Assembly: GCA_013001595.1 (NCBI GenBank)
Contig: JABDMH010000130.1
Span: forward strand, 1 to 41,939
DNA from: Saprospiraceae bacterium
GTDB lineage: Bacteria > Bacteroidota > Bacteroidia > Chitinophagales > Saprospiraceae
Length of the DNA: 41,939 bases
Direction: 5' to 3'
Shown in pieces: positions 25,029 through 33,910 of this stretch; the first letter of the stretch is position 1; every line of letters begins with the position of its first letter. The notes below the pieces were generated by a model. The model saw nothing but the letters and a program-made list of their open reading frames with translations, ran no database searches and was not told the origin of the DNA. The position numbers and the translations under genes were made by a program.

Positions 25029-25368
25029 AATGGCCCAAGTAGGTTAGTACTCTGTCAAGCATAATATTGTCAAGAATATTAATGTCTTTTTGCGAATTTC
25101 TTCGTTGCATCCCACTATCGGGACAACAGGGCTATGGCCATGATTCCGTTTTGATGCCCGTCCGAATGGTTTGGTCGGGCGGGCCTAGCCTTTCACAAGA
25201 ATGACCTCAAGATTTTTCAAAATATTCCACTGGACAAAGTACTAATCGTCACCCTCAAGGTAGTGATTAATTAATTTGAAGCGGTGTCCAATATTGTCCA
25301 TAAACGACATCAAATCAAGACACCTGATTTTATAGGGAGCCCGAACTGCGGTCATATGGTTGAAAGTG
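25029..25368. other. Intergenic region, 340 nt, mostly a repeat element
   Basis: The diverged inverted-repeat element fills 25044-25245. The remaining ~120 nt up to the end of the uracil-DNA glycosylase gene has no credible ORF and no clear terminator. Confidence 0.6.
25044..25245. mobile_element. MITE/REP-like inverted-repeat element, copy 2 (diverged, inverted)
   Basis: The left end TTAGTACTCTGTCAAG and the right end (CTGGACAAAGTACTAA, reverse complement TTAGTACTTTGTCCAG) are inverted repeats with 2 mismatches in 16, and both are followed inward by an AATATT block. The 12-mer CGTTTTGATGCC (25147-25158) is the exact reverse complement of GGCATCAAAACG in copy 1, so the two elements are in opposite orientation. 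An inner GGGCGGGCC-rich stem is also present. No ORF inside. It sits at the 5' side of the minus-strand secreted protein gene. Confidence 0.65.
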
Positions 25369-26064
25369 TTAATGTGACAGAGCCGCAGTCAATTCGTCGA
25401 CATACTGTTGCACATACGCCGTTTTTTGCTTTGATCTATATTGCATTACCCAACGCGGATGGGGTAAGGGCTTCACAAATTCAAAGAAGGCATGCTCCTG
25501 ATTAATCTTCTGGAGGAAAGCAAAATTTTTACCTTGTCCGATGCTGAACGCAACTTTTGACGAAACATCCATTTCCAGATGTGCCTTAATATTTTGCAAA
25601 ATCATAGGCATAACCGCTTCCAATAGTTCCTTATCGTCATAGTAGTTAAAGTTCTTTCCATCCTTGACAAAACCCAAAGGACATATGGAATTAAAGTAAA
25701 AGGAGCTATAGAATTTTTCGGCACCACCCAAAGCCTCAATGACCTCGTACACAAAAATCGATGATAGCTCCGCCCTCTTTTTAAAAGAATTTTTAATTCC
25801 ACAATGGCTCTCCATACGTATGGGATCAGTAAATGGCAATCCAGTGATTCCCGCTCCATGACGTCCTGGATTAATACCCAAGAGCACAATGCGTCCGTTA
25901 CCATCAGAAAAATATTTCTGAAAGAAAGTTTCCATTGCTGACTTCACCTCCGCTATACCATACGGATGTAACCATTCTATCCCTTCGGGAAGCTGTATGG
26001 CAGGTTCTAGTTGAAAATGATGTGCCAGCACCTTGCCACCAAATGTGTCATCGTTCATACCCAA
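25369..26064 (-). CDS. Uracil-DNA glycosylase, SMUG2 type (DUF4918)
   Basis: 231 residues. The enzyme removes uracil and related damaged bases from DNA. Motif 1 is GINPGRHGAGITGLPF (63-78), like SMUG1 GMNPGP, with Asn65 as the probable catalytic residue; motif 2 is PHPRW (201-205) with His202, the minor-groove loop. SESHCG-like and FYFNSICPLGF segments (121-132) match the SMUG2 branch. Length is normal. The gene stands alone; the start ATG at 26064 is followed by MNDDT, with a second Met at position 3. No SOS box was seen. Confidence 0.88.
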   Translation of the reverse strand: MGMNDDTFGGKVLAHHFQLEPAIQLPEGIEWLHPYGIAEVKSAMETFFQKYFSDGNGRIVLLGINPGRHGAGITGLPFTDPIRMESHCGIKNSFKKRAELSSIFVYEVIEALGGAEKFYSSFYFNSICPLGFVKDGKNFNYYDDKELLEAVMPMILQNIKAHLEMDVSSKVAFSIGQGKNFAFLQKINQEHAFFEFVKPLPHPRWVMQYRSKQKTAYVQQYVDELTAALSH

Positions 26065-26180
26065 ATCTAAGAAATCACTCCTTGTATTACATGGTCTCTG
26101 ACCACGAGGTCATATTTATTGAAATCCGCGTCATACATCAAAACGATTTATCTACATTTATATGTGACATCCCTTTATCC

Positions 26181-26575
26181 ATGACACAGTATCATCTTGT
26201 CTTGCTGGTAGCCATTATATCCAATACTATTTATGGACAAGCTAATGACGACTTGCGAGCTTTGTCAACATCTGATGATCCTCAAGTTGCTGCCAAAGCG
26301 TATAAAGATCTGGCTCTAGAGCAATGCACAGATTCGCTATCCCTCATGTTATGTATGCTAAGCAGCGCACTGCACTGGCTCGGTCCATCGGCAATGACAC
26401 TTTGGTCGGGAATATCCCTCATGAGACTGTTCAAGAGGCTGAAGAGCAGAAAGTCCATGGCCAGACTTGGCATATTGACATGGGGAACTATCCCGTTACC
26501 GACAAATTAATCATCGATAAGCGACTAGGGGAAATCCAATTGGAAAATCAGGGAAAAGTCGTGGTCGGTAACTAG
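26181..26575 (+). pseudogene. Small secreted protein gene, probably frame-disrupted
   Basis: From ATG 26181 the first frame gives a signal peptide (TQYHLVLLVAIISNTIYGQA) and a helical start (DDPQVAAKAYKDLALEQ). After about 26340 this frame turns un-protein-like, while the -1 frame becomes good (AKQRTALARSIGNDTLVGNI, EAEEQKVHGQTWHIDMGN) up to the stop at 26575. The shift lies near 26340-26365, in ATGTTATGTATG. The start resembles the TPR-type region that opens Bacteroidota sensor kinases (DLALEQ...YAKQ...ARSIGND), so this may be a decayed fragment of one (guess). No confident family. Confidence 0.45.
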
Positions 26576-26652
26576 CACATAGTCAATGGTCTCCTATTAG
26601 AAATTAGCTCTTGATCAAACTAAAATCACTTTCAAAGCGTTACGGATGGTAG

Positions 26653-27057
26653 ATGATGAAAAATCCTCTCACCATATTATGGGCATGTTTTTACCTACTG
26701 CTTAATGTAGGTCTGTCGGTCGATGCACACTTCTGCAAGGGCTCTTTGGTAGACTTAACTATTTTCGGAGAGATAGCATCTTGTTGCTCTGTAACCAAAA
26801 CATCTTGTTGCAAGAAAGCGCAAAAAACTAAAGATTGCTGTCAAGAAGAAACGTTTAACCTGCAATTGGACAACTTGCAGATTGCCCCCAGTGATGTTGC
26901 CCTTGATGATATCGAACATTCCGACCAGAGTAAATCTGCCTTCCATCTCAGCAATCATACGGACAGGGAAGACATTTCATGGAATCATCCAGGGGAACCA
27001 CCACCCCGCACTATAAGCCGAAGATTGCTCTTTCGGTCATTGACTTTCTATGCATAA
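26653..27057 (+). CDS. HYC_CC_PP family protein
   Basis: 134 residues with a signal/membrane segment (NPLTILWACFYLLLNVGLSV). The family is named for its motifs, all present: a His/Cys start (AHFCKG), Cys pairs (SCCSVTKTSCCKKAQKTKDCC) and a proline pair (GEPPPRTI). The many cysteines suggest metal or thiol chemistry in the envelope, but the function is unproven. It is the first of three metal-related genes (HMA protein, TonB receptor), an arrangement seen repeatedly in Bacteroidota. ATG at 26653 or the next Met at 26656. Confidence 0.88.
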   Translation: MMKNPLTILWACFYLLLNVGLSVDAHFCKGSLVDLTIFGEIASCCSVTKTSCCKKAQKTKDCCQEETFNLQLDNLQIAPSDVALDDIEHSDQSKSAFHLSNHTDREDISWNHPGEPPPRTISRRLLFRSLTFYA

Positions 27058-27147
27058 AGTTTTAAGCGGATCTACTTACTAAAGAACTGCCACAGTTTTG
27101 GCAAGTACTTTGCTGTAATCTACTTATTCACTTTAACATATATAGTC

Positions 27148-27510
27148 ATGAAAAATATAATTCAAACCATCCTGCTACTTGGTTTTACCATACTCTACTT
27201 AACTCCAGCTCAGGCCCAAAGTGCCAAGAAAAATATTGTGAAGGAATCCTTTGCAGTCACTGGAGTCTGTGGAATGTGTGAAAAACGCATCGAAAAAGCT
27301 GCCTTGATCAAAGGTGTCATCTCTGTCGCCTGGGATAAAGATGCGCAACAAGTCAATGTGATTTATAAGTCCAAAAAGACATCCCTGGAAGAGATTAAAA
27401 CAGCCATTGCTGCAGTAGGCCACGACACAGAGGGATTGGCTGCTCCCGACAGTGCATATGCTGAACTTCCACAATGTTGCGCCTATCGAGAGGGTGTAGA
27501 AGTGCACTAA
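27148..27510 (+). CDS. Periplasmic heavy-metal-associated (HMA) domain protein
   Basis: 120 residues. A signal peptide (IIQTILLLGFTILYLTPAQAQ) is followed by one HMA domain with the metal motif GVCGMCEKR (Cys41, Cys44) and the usual beta-alpha-beta segments (VISVAWDKDAQQVNVIY, SLEEIKTAIAAVGHDTE). HMA domains bind copper(I) or zinc. After the domain, a Cys pair (PQCCAYR, Cys110/111) and a C-terminal His may form a second site. The TonB receptor gene begins 2 nt after the stop. It may pass metal between the receptor and the inner membrane (inference). Confidence 0.92.
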   Translation: MKNIIQTILLLGFTILYLTPAQAQSAKKNIVKESFAVTGVCGMCEKRIEKAALIKGVISVAWDKDAQQVNVIYKSKKTSLEEIKTAIAAVGHDTEGLAAPDSAYAELPQCCAYREGVEVH

Positions 27511-27512
27511 TC

Positions 27513-29744
27513 ATGGTGAGGTTCCTAATTGGGGTGCTGACAGTATTGCTGTCTGGCTACCTTCCTGCTCATGGGCAACGAAATGACCATGTGCAAGGAA
27601 AAATCACCTCGGTGGACGAAAATGAGCCAATGGTGGGTGCCAGTGTCTTCTGGCTAGGCACTTCGACCGGTACTGTTTCGGATGCAGATGGTCTGTTTTC
27701 TATCGAGCGTGTCCAGGATCGAGATCAACTGGTGATTAGCTACATCGGTTATCAAGGAGATACAGTAAAGGTTGGGGGTTCAACTTTCTTGGAGATTGCG
27801 CTTATTGCCGGCAACACCCTCGACGACGTCGAAGTGGTTCGCCGAAAGAAAGCAACAGAATATTCTTTCCTGGATCCCGCACTAGTCCAGCAAATTGATG
27901 AGAAAGAATTGTTAAAAGCAGCATGTTGTAATCTTAGCGAAAGCTTTGAAACAAATCCCAGTGTGGATGTAGCCTTCTCCGATGCTGTGACCGGAACTCG
28001 TCAAATTCAAATGCTGGGACTGGCCGGACCCAATATTCAAATCACCCGGGAAAACATGCCGTACATACGTGGATTTTCCTCATTGTATGGTCTCACCCTA
28101 GTGCCAGGTACTTGGGTAGAAGGAATGCAACTCAGTAAAGGTACTGGCAGCGTAGTAAATGGATTCGAAAGTATTGCCGGCCAGATCAACATAGAATTGC
28201 GCAAACCAGAGGATCCAGAGAAACTCTATCTGAATCTATACGCGAATGAGGGCGCAAGATTCGAAGCCAATGCTAACATGTCTGCGCAAATAAATGAAGG
28301 ATGGTCTACCGCCCTCCTATTGCATACTAAGACAAATCAGAAAAAATTCGATCGCAATAAAGATGGCTTTTTAGACAATCCGCTAAGTGACCATGTGATC
28401 GCAACAAATCGTTGGAAATATATGGGCACAGACGGCCTGCTTGCACAGGTTGGACTAACCGGGACCGTAATACGGAATAAGGGCGGTCAAATAGATTTCA
28501 TACATAGCGATGGACCATTGGGCAATGATCTTTGGGGCATGGGTATGGACATCGATCGCTGGGAAGGTTGGCTAAAACTAGGTAAAGTGTATGAGGATCT
28601 TCCCTGGCGCAGTTGGGCTGTACAAATATCGGGCACGCATCACAGCCAGGATAGTTATTTCGGTTTGCGGCGCTATGATGCCGTGCAAAAGTCACTGTAC
28701 AGCAATCTACTCTACCAAAGCATCATTGGAAACACGCATCATCAAATCCTTATGGGGCTGAGTTGGCAGTATGACGATTATGATGAAATCCTCGGCAGCA
28801 CCGAGTATGATCAGATAGAAAGTGTGCCTGGCAGTTTCTTCGAATACACCTATGGTGGGCACGAAAAATTTTCCTTTGTAGCGGGACTACGAGGTGACCT
28901 ACATAATCAATATGGGTTTTTTGTTACTCCCAGATTACATACTCGCTATGCATTTAATGACAGTTGGGTTTGGCGGGCATCGATCGGTAGGGGTTTGCGT
29001 ACCGCCAAGATCATTTCCGAAAATAATGGGATCCTAGCCAGTCAGCGTACTTTTGAAATATTTGGAAATTCCGGTTATGGCCCCTATGGTCTTGGACCAG
29101 AAATTGCGTGGAACATAGGTACCAACCTGGTCTATACTTTTCAAAATAATCAACACCCTGGTACAGTCAGTTTCGATTTCTACCACACCAATTTTCAAAA
29201 TCAAATCGTCATAGATCTAGATTATAATCCACAAATCGTAAGGTTCTACAACTTGCAGGGAAAATCCTACTCCAACAGTTTTCAGGCACAGATAGACTAC
29301 GAACTGCATAAGCGACTTAATGTTCGATTCGCCTATCGATGGTATGATGTCAAGACCACCTATGATGGAACACTATTAGAAAAACCACTGCTCTCAAGAC
29401 AACGGCTCTTTCTAAATTTGGACTATGCCACACCTACTGATTGGCACATGGATTATACTATAAATTGGCAGGGAAGGAAAAGACTTCCCAATACAGACGC
29501 CAATCCAAGTGAATATCAGCTGGATGAATATTCACCTGGATTCATAGTTATGAATGCCCAAATAAGCAAAAGGTGGAATAAAAAATTCGAGGTCTATATA
29601 GGTGTAGAAAACCTTCTGAATTTTAGGCAAGACAACCCCATCCTAGGTGCAGAGGACCCCTTTGGTGAATTCTTTGACAGCTCGTTAACATGGGGGCCGA
29701 TTTTTGGACGCAACAGCTATCTCGGAGTCCGCTATAGATTGTAG
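27513..29744 (+). CDS. TonB-dependent receptor, probable copper/heavy-metal ligand
   Basis: 743 residues from the ATG at 27513, which opens a signal peptide (RFLIGVLTVLLSGYLPAHGQ) and lies 2 nt after the HMA gene; the frame is open 13 codons upstream inside that gene. A carboxypeptidase-regulatory domain (~22-105) precedes the plug, which contains the subgroup motif ACCNLSESFETNPSVDV and GTRQIQMLGLAGPNIQ, then the barrel to the terminal LGVRYRL. Receptors of this subgroup are regularly paired with HMA and HYC_CC_PP proteins, so import of a metal, likely copper or a metal chelate, is the best guess. The CC in the plug may be a metal site. It is the last gene of the three-gene unit. Confidence 0.9.
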   Translation: MVRFLIGVLTVLLSGYLPAHGQRNDHVQGKITSVDENEPMVGASVFWLGTSTGTVSDADGLFSIERVQDRDQLVISYIGYQGDTVKVGGSTFLEIALIAGNTLDDVEVVRRKKATEYSFLDPALVQQIDEKELLKAACCNLSESFETNPSVDVAFSDAVTGTRQIQMLGLAGPNIQITRENMPYIRGFSSLYGLTLVPGTWVEGMQLSKGTGSVVNGFESIAGQINIELRKPEDPEKLYLNLYANEGARFEANANMSAQINEGWSTALLLHTKTNQKKFDRNKDGFLDNPLSDHVIATNRWKYMGTDGLLAQVGLTGTVIRNKGGQIDFIHSDGPLGNDLWGMGMDIDRWEGWLKLGKVYEDLPWRSWAVQISGTHHSQDSYFGLRRYDAVQKSLYSNLLYQSIIGNTHHQILMGLSWQYDDYDEILGSTEYDQIESVPGSFFEYTYGGHEKFSFVAGLRGDLHNQYGFFVTPRLHTRYAFNDSWVWRASIGRGLRTAKIISENNGILASQRTFEIFGNSGYGPYGLGPEIAWNIGTNLVYTFQNNQHPGTVSFDFYHTNFQNQIVIDLDYNPQIVRFYNLQGKSYSNSFQAQIDYELHKRLNVRFAYRWYDVKTTYDGTLLEKPLLSRQRLFLNLDYATPTDWHMDYTINWQGRKRLPNTDANPSEYQLDEYSPGFIVMNAQISKRWNKKFEVYIGVENLLNFRQDNPILGAEDPFGEFFDSSLTWGPIFGRNSYLGVRYRL

Positions 29745-29783
29745 GTTGTCGGAATCCAAGGTTGAGCGCACTCCGAAAAGGGT

Positions 29784-29806
29784 GCCAAATCAAAATTGGC
29801 TCTTTT
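29784..29806 (+). terminator. Weak intrinsic terminator after the TonB receptor
   Basis: GCCAA/TTGGC stem with an ATCAAAA-like loop followed by TCTTTT, 40 nt after the stop of the TonB receptor gene. The stem is only 5 bp, so efficiency is uncertain. Confidence 0.45.
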
Positions 29807-29942
29807 GGCGATCTTTTCCGGATAACATTCAAAGTTGCCTTTCCCATTTTCTCCCAGCTTTGTAGATATTTTTTTGAAACATCACTACTAAAAGCTATCT
29901 TGAAGGAGTATACTTTTCCGTAAACGCCGCAAATTCTCACAA

Positions 29943-30341
29943 ATGAATGGATTCGATTATTTCAAACTGGCATTAAGTAAATACGCGATTTTCGAAGGGC
30001 GAAGTCGACGTAGCGAATATTGGTATTTCGTGCTCTTCAACATACTGGCCGGCATTGCTGCAGGTATAGTGGATGAATTCTTCGGTTTTCCAGTAATTGG
30101 AACCATAGTTTCTTTGGCCCTTTTTATCCCAGGTCTAGCTGTGGGTGTAAGACGCCTTCACGACATTGGCAAATCTGGATGGAATTTATTATTCATATTG
30201 ATCCCATTGGTTGGATTGATCATCCTACTAGTTTGGCTATGCAAAGACAGCGAGGCAGGTAGCAACAAATATGGTCCAAATCCCAAAGGAGAAGGCAACG
30301 AAATTCTTGATCACCTGGTAGAAGATAACGAACTGGTCTAA
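29943..30341 (+). CDS. DUF805 family inner-membrane protein
   Basis: 132 residues. FDYFKLALSKYAIFEGRSRRSEYWYF, the central hydrophobic pairs and the conserved VGVRRLHDIGKSGW are the DUF805 (YhaH/YiaH) signature, with three to four transmembrane segments and the usual LLIPLVGLIILLVWLCKDSEAGSNKYGPNP end. The function of the family is unknown. It converges with the DUF58 gene 39 nt later. Single gene. Confidence 0.9.
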   Translation: MNGFDYFKLALSKYAIFEGRSRRSEYWYFVLFNILAGIAAGIVDEFFGFPVIGTIVSLALFIPGLAVGVRRLHDIGKSGWNLLFILIPLVGLIILLVWLCKDSEAGSNKYGPNPKGEGNEILDHLVEDNELV

Positions 30342-30380
30342 AGGATCTTTGTATTCCTTGCAGTATGCTTTGAGTTGGGA

Positions 30381-31712
30381 TCACATTTGTCTGCGAGCCT
30401 TGATCTCAAGATATTTATTAATCACATCTGTAGAAAGCCGGTGTGGCTGTGTTAGTATACATTGAATACCGTGCAAAGTCAGGTGGTCGCGTATTTGCTG
30501 CTTTTCCATAATGGCCTTTTCAGCAAATGTCTTCACATAAATATCAGTTAGAGATTCAACCTGCGCATCTTGGACGTCATGTAGAGCTGTATTCTCAAAA
30601 AATATAATCACCAATAAATGATGGCGATTGATGGCTCGTAGATAATTTATATTTCTTTCTACATCTTGTAGATGTTCGAAGTTGGTAAAGAAGAGGAGAA
30701 TACTACGCCTCCTAACCTGGTGTTGCAGTGCATGGTACAAGAGCTCAAAATTCGACTCCTTAAATTCAGTGCGTTGATCGTATAGTTTTTCCAATAAAAT
30801 ACTTAACTGCCCCTTGGTGTTTTGGGCCGATACCAAACTTCCAATCCGGTTGCTAAAGGTGACCAATCCAATGCGATCAAACTTTCTAAGCACAATATTA
30901 CTGATCACGAGTGCGGTATTTACCGCATAGTCCAACAGGCTAAGTCCATCAAAGGGCATTCGCATGGACCTGCCCTTGTCGATGACACAGTAGATCTCCT
31001 GAGATCTGGTATTTTGAAATCGATTGACCATTAAGGCACTCCGACGAGAGGTAGCTTTCCAATTGATGGATTTCACATTGTCGCCCTGCTGATATAGCCT
31101 GATGTGCTCAAACTCATCATTCTCACCTAATTGTCGCACTCGTCGGATGCCAGATAATGATGCAGTTTGAGAAAACACCTCTATCTCATACTTGTTCATC
31201 TGAATGATCGACGGCATGACTCGCACCATTTGAGTCTTTTTGAGTACCACTCGATATGCAACTAATTGCATCCAGGGTATCGAACAATAGAGATTAATGT
31301 TTCCAAATTTGTAGGCTCCACGCAGCAATGGAGAGATATTAAATTCATGACTTTTTGCACCTTCAGGCGTGACTTTATCTTTCCAAATAAAGTCTCTCAT
31401 TTGCAGTTGATAGGGTAATTCATCCAGCATCTCAACTAGTAGGCTTTGTTGCGATTGATTCCAAATCTGGTAGCCAATTTGTTGTAGATCACCCAGCGAT
31501 AGTTTTTCTGCTATCTGACGATCACAGCCTACCTGACCACGTAAGCGAAATAGCCACCAAGCCTCTACTATAGCAAGAATGACGAGTAAAGCCAATAGCA
31601 TCTGACCGATAATGTATAGACTTGGGATGGAGTAGCTGGCCACAAAGATTAACACAGCGACACTCAGTGTCCAGAAAAACCTAGATGTCAGATATATGGG
31701 AGCCAAGATCAT
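30381..31712 (-). CDS. DUF58 domain-containing protein
   Basis: 443 residues. Two N-terminal transmembrane segments (~10-55) anchor it; the rest is a beta-rich part and a vWA-like domain. The DUF58 signature is GDNVKSINWKATSRR (210-224); a MIDAS-like DKGRS (245-249) is a variant of DxSxS. DUF58 proteins regularly pair with MoxR ATPases, and vWA domains act as MoxR targets or adaptors. It is the last gene of the minus-strand cluster and overlaps the MoxR gene by 4 nt (ATGA), so the pair is translationally coupled. Confidence 0.93.
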   Translation of the reverse strand: MILAPIYLTSRFFWTLSVAVLIFVASYSIPSLYIIGQMLLALLVILAIVEAWWLFRLRGQVGCDRQIAEKLSLGDLQQIGYQIWNQSQQSLLVEMLDELPYQLQMRDFIWKDKVTPEGAKSHEFNISPLLRGAYKFGNINLYCSIPWMQLVAYRVVLKKTQMVRVMPSIIQMNKYEIEVFSQTASLSGIRRVRQLGENDEFEHIRLYQQGDNVKSINWKATSRRSALMVNRFQNTRSQEIYCVIDKGRSMRMPFDGLSLLDYAVNTALVISNIVLRKFDRIGLVTFSNRIGSLVSAQNTKGQLSILLEKLYDQRTEFKESNFELLYHALQHQVRRRSILLFFTNFEHLQDVERNINYLRAINRHHLLVIIFFENTALHDVQDAQVESLTDIYVKTFAEKAIMEKQQIRDHLTLHGIQCILTQPHRLSTDVINKYLEIKARRQM

Positions 31713-32710
31713 CTGGGCACGTCAATGGTTTGCAGTACATCTTGGATAACCTGATCTGTGGACATTCCTTCAATTTCCGCAGTCGGAGACAGTATCAATC
31801 GATGATTCAAAACTGGAACGGCCATTTCTTGGACGTCATCTGGAATCACAAAATCTCTCCCGGACATTATTGCCGCCACTTTTGCAGACTTCATCAGTGC
31901 CAGTGCTGCACGAGGTGAAGCACCTAAATAAATCTGTCCATGCGTACGTGTAGCACGCACCAGCGCTGAAATGTAGGTTAGGATATCATCTTCCACATAA
32001 ATCTTACCGACCAAGGATTGCAAGTCTGCTATGTCTTGTCTGGATAATACCGCATTTACCTGGCCCAGATCAGCACCATGCACCTCATGACGGAACCGTC
32101 GTAAAATATCTACCTCCTGAACTTCAGAAGGATAGCTAAGCTTAATTTTCATTAAGAATCGGTCCAGCTGCCCCTCTGGTAGACGATAGGTTCCTTCCTG
32201 CTCTATGGGATTTTGGGTCGCCATGACGATGAATGGATCCGACATTTTCATGGTGTCGCCATCGAAGGTTACTTGATGCTCTTCCATGACCTCAAAGAGG
32301 GCTGCTTGGGTCTTTGCTGGAGCTCGATTTATTTCATCGATGAGTATGACATTAGAAAAAATTGGGCCCTGCTTAAATTCGAATTCAGATGATTTTAGAT
32401 TGAATATAGATGTGCCAATAATATCCGAAGGCATCAAATCCGGTGTAAACTGAATCCGAGAAAAGTCGGCTGCTAGTGTTTTGGCAAGTACTTTGGCACT
32501 GAGGGTTTTAGCTATTCCGGGAACACCTTCAAGCAGAATGTGACCTTGCGCAAGTAAACCAGTTAATAGCAGATCGATTAATTCCTCTTGCCCAATCAGA
32601 ACCTTCGCGCATTCTGATTGCATCTGCACCAACTTTTCAACAGCAAAAGAAAGATCTAAACTCGGACGTATCGGATCAATCTCCTGTGAATCCTCTCTAA
32701 TGTCTTCCAT
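31709..32710 (-). CDS. MoxR family AAA+ ATPase
   Basis: 333 residues. Walker A is EGVPGIAKT (61-69), Walker B LIDEINRA (123-130), and sensor ATQNPIEQEGTYRLPEGQLDRF is typical of MoxR. MoxR proteins are chaperone-like ATPases for maturation of specific complexes, working with vWA/DUF58 partners. It starts 6 nt after the DUF4350 gene and overlaps DUF58 by 4 nt. The initial residues are acidic (EDIREDSQEIDP). No membrane segment, so cytoplasmic, acting on the membrane proteins encoded around it (inference). Confidence 0.96.
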   Translation of the reverse strand: MEDIREDSQEIDPIRPSLDLSFAVEKLVQMQSECAKVLIGQEELIDLLLTGLLAQGHILLEGVPGIAKTLSAKVLAKTLAADFSRIQFTPDLMPSDIIGTSIFNLKSSEFEFKQGPIFSNVILIDEINRAPAKTQAALFEVMEEHQVTFDGDTMKMSDPFIVMATQNPIEQEGTYRLPEGQLDRFLMKIKLSYPSEVQEVDILRRFRHEVHGADLGQVNAVLSRQDIADLQSLVGKIYVEDDILTYISALVRATRTHGQIYLGASPRAALALMKSAKVAAIMSGRDFVIPDDVQEMAVPVLNHRLILSPTAEIEGMSTDQVIQDVLQTIDVPR

Positions 32711-32716
32711 ATCTTG

Positions 32717-33910
32717 TTACTTACATTTACGATAAAATTGCTCAAGCTTTTGAAAAATACTTTGCAAACTTGTTGCTTGCATATACCGCCTGTTCTTTGC
32801 CCTATCAAAATCATCTATGAGCTGCTTCACTTCTTCGACTTCAACCGTAGATTTCCTGGCCAACAGATCAACAAATTCAGGCTGATCTCTTTTCAAGAAA
32901 TATCTTTGGTAAATCTTATGATTAAAAATTCGCTCTAGATGCCGAACCAGTTTCTTATGCTGGTCTTGTTGTAAATACAAATGGGCAAGTGTATGTACAT
33001 GCGCTAAAGTTGTATTTTTCTTTTCCTCTACTATTGGAATGGCTCTTTGGCGTCGCTTCGATCTAAATAATATGTACAGCAACACTGTGCAGGCTAGCAG
33101 ATAGTAGGCAGTACGTAATGACTTTTGCGATAGGACAAACTGTAAATAACTGCCAGCAGTGTTGTCAAGCGTATGATAGCGCATGTGATCTATAATTAGC
33201 CCCTGCGGTGAAAACTGTTGGAACACGGCATTGAAGTGATCTAAATACAGCGGTTGCTTAGATGCGACATTACTAAACACGTAGGGCGTACTGTGACAGT
33301 AAATCGCTCCTTCATCGAATTCCACCCTTGTAAAAACCGGTAGGCTATCCTGCATTTCCCCCAACACTTCAAAAGTACCTCCTCCAAAAGTATCTACTAC
33401 GCAACTATAAAAATCTTTTGTCGCTGCCTCCCTGAAATCGATGTCGTAAAAGGTGAATGGGTAGGTGTGAACACTATCCCAGGAATAGCTCAGTTTAACT
33501 GTTGAATCCTTCCTTGAATCGGCGATTAAAAAGTTGATTTCGTCACTATAGCCCAAGTCAACAGTTTCAGAGATGAAAAGCACGTCATTTCCTTGAGCCA
33601 CAAAGTCTAGGAGATCTTCTCTTTCCTCCTCCGTCAAGACCACATCCTTGCCCACAAGCACATATAGGTCATTTGCCGATTCAAAATCGACCAGGGTGGT
33701 GTCTCTATCGTACTCAACTATGGGAATATGCAGGAATCGCTTTACCAATAGCGATTTAAACATCCACATTCCATATGGCTGTTTCGACTCAAATGAATAG
33801 TCTGCTCGCCATTGCACATCTGGCACTTTCCTGAATTCAAAAAGGCTATATATGAGCACAGCAATGAGCCCCACTAATATCAACAAAACATAAGTGGAGC
33901 GTCTATTCAT
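32717..33910 (-). CDS. DUF4350 domain-containing membrane protein
   Basis: 397 residues. One N-terminal transmembrane segment (STYVLLILVGLIAVLIYSLF) and a second near ~275-290 (AYYLLACTVLLYILFR) enclose an extracytoplasmic domain with the DUF4350 pattern (SFESKQPYGMWMFKSLL, YDRDTTLVDFESANDLYVLVG, EEREDLLDFVAQGNDVLFIS). The cytoplasmic tail is helical with conserved HLYLQQDQHKK. Function unknown. It overlaps the DUF4129 gene by 4 nt and precedes moxR by 6 nt. Confidence 0.88.
   Translation of the reverse strand: MNRRSTYVLLILVGLIAVLIYSLFEFRKVPDVQWRADYSFESKQPYGMWMFKSLLVKRFLHIPIVEYDRDTTLVDFESANDLYVLVGKDVVLTEEEREDLLDFVAQGNDVLFISETVDLGYSDEINFLIADSRKDSTVKLSYSWDSVHTYPFTFYDIDFREAATKDFYSCVVDTFGGGTFEVLGEMQDSLPVFTRVEFDEGAIYCHSTPYVFSNVASKQPLYLDHFNAVFQQFSPQGLIIDHMRYHTLDNTAGSYLQFVLSQKSLRTAYYLLACTVLLYILFRSKRRQRAIPIVEEKKNTTLAHVHTLAHLYLQQDQHKKLVRHLERIFNHKIYQRYFLKRDQPEFVDLLARKSTVEVEEVKQLIDDFDRAKNRRYMQATSLQSIFQKLEQFYRKCK

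Noticed and set aside
25935-26180. Upstream extension of the small secreted gene (frame open from 25935)
   Set aside because: It lies partly over the uracil-DNA glycosylase gene on the other strand, and a clear signal peptide starts at ATG 26181.
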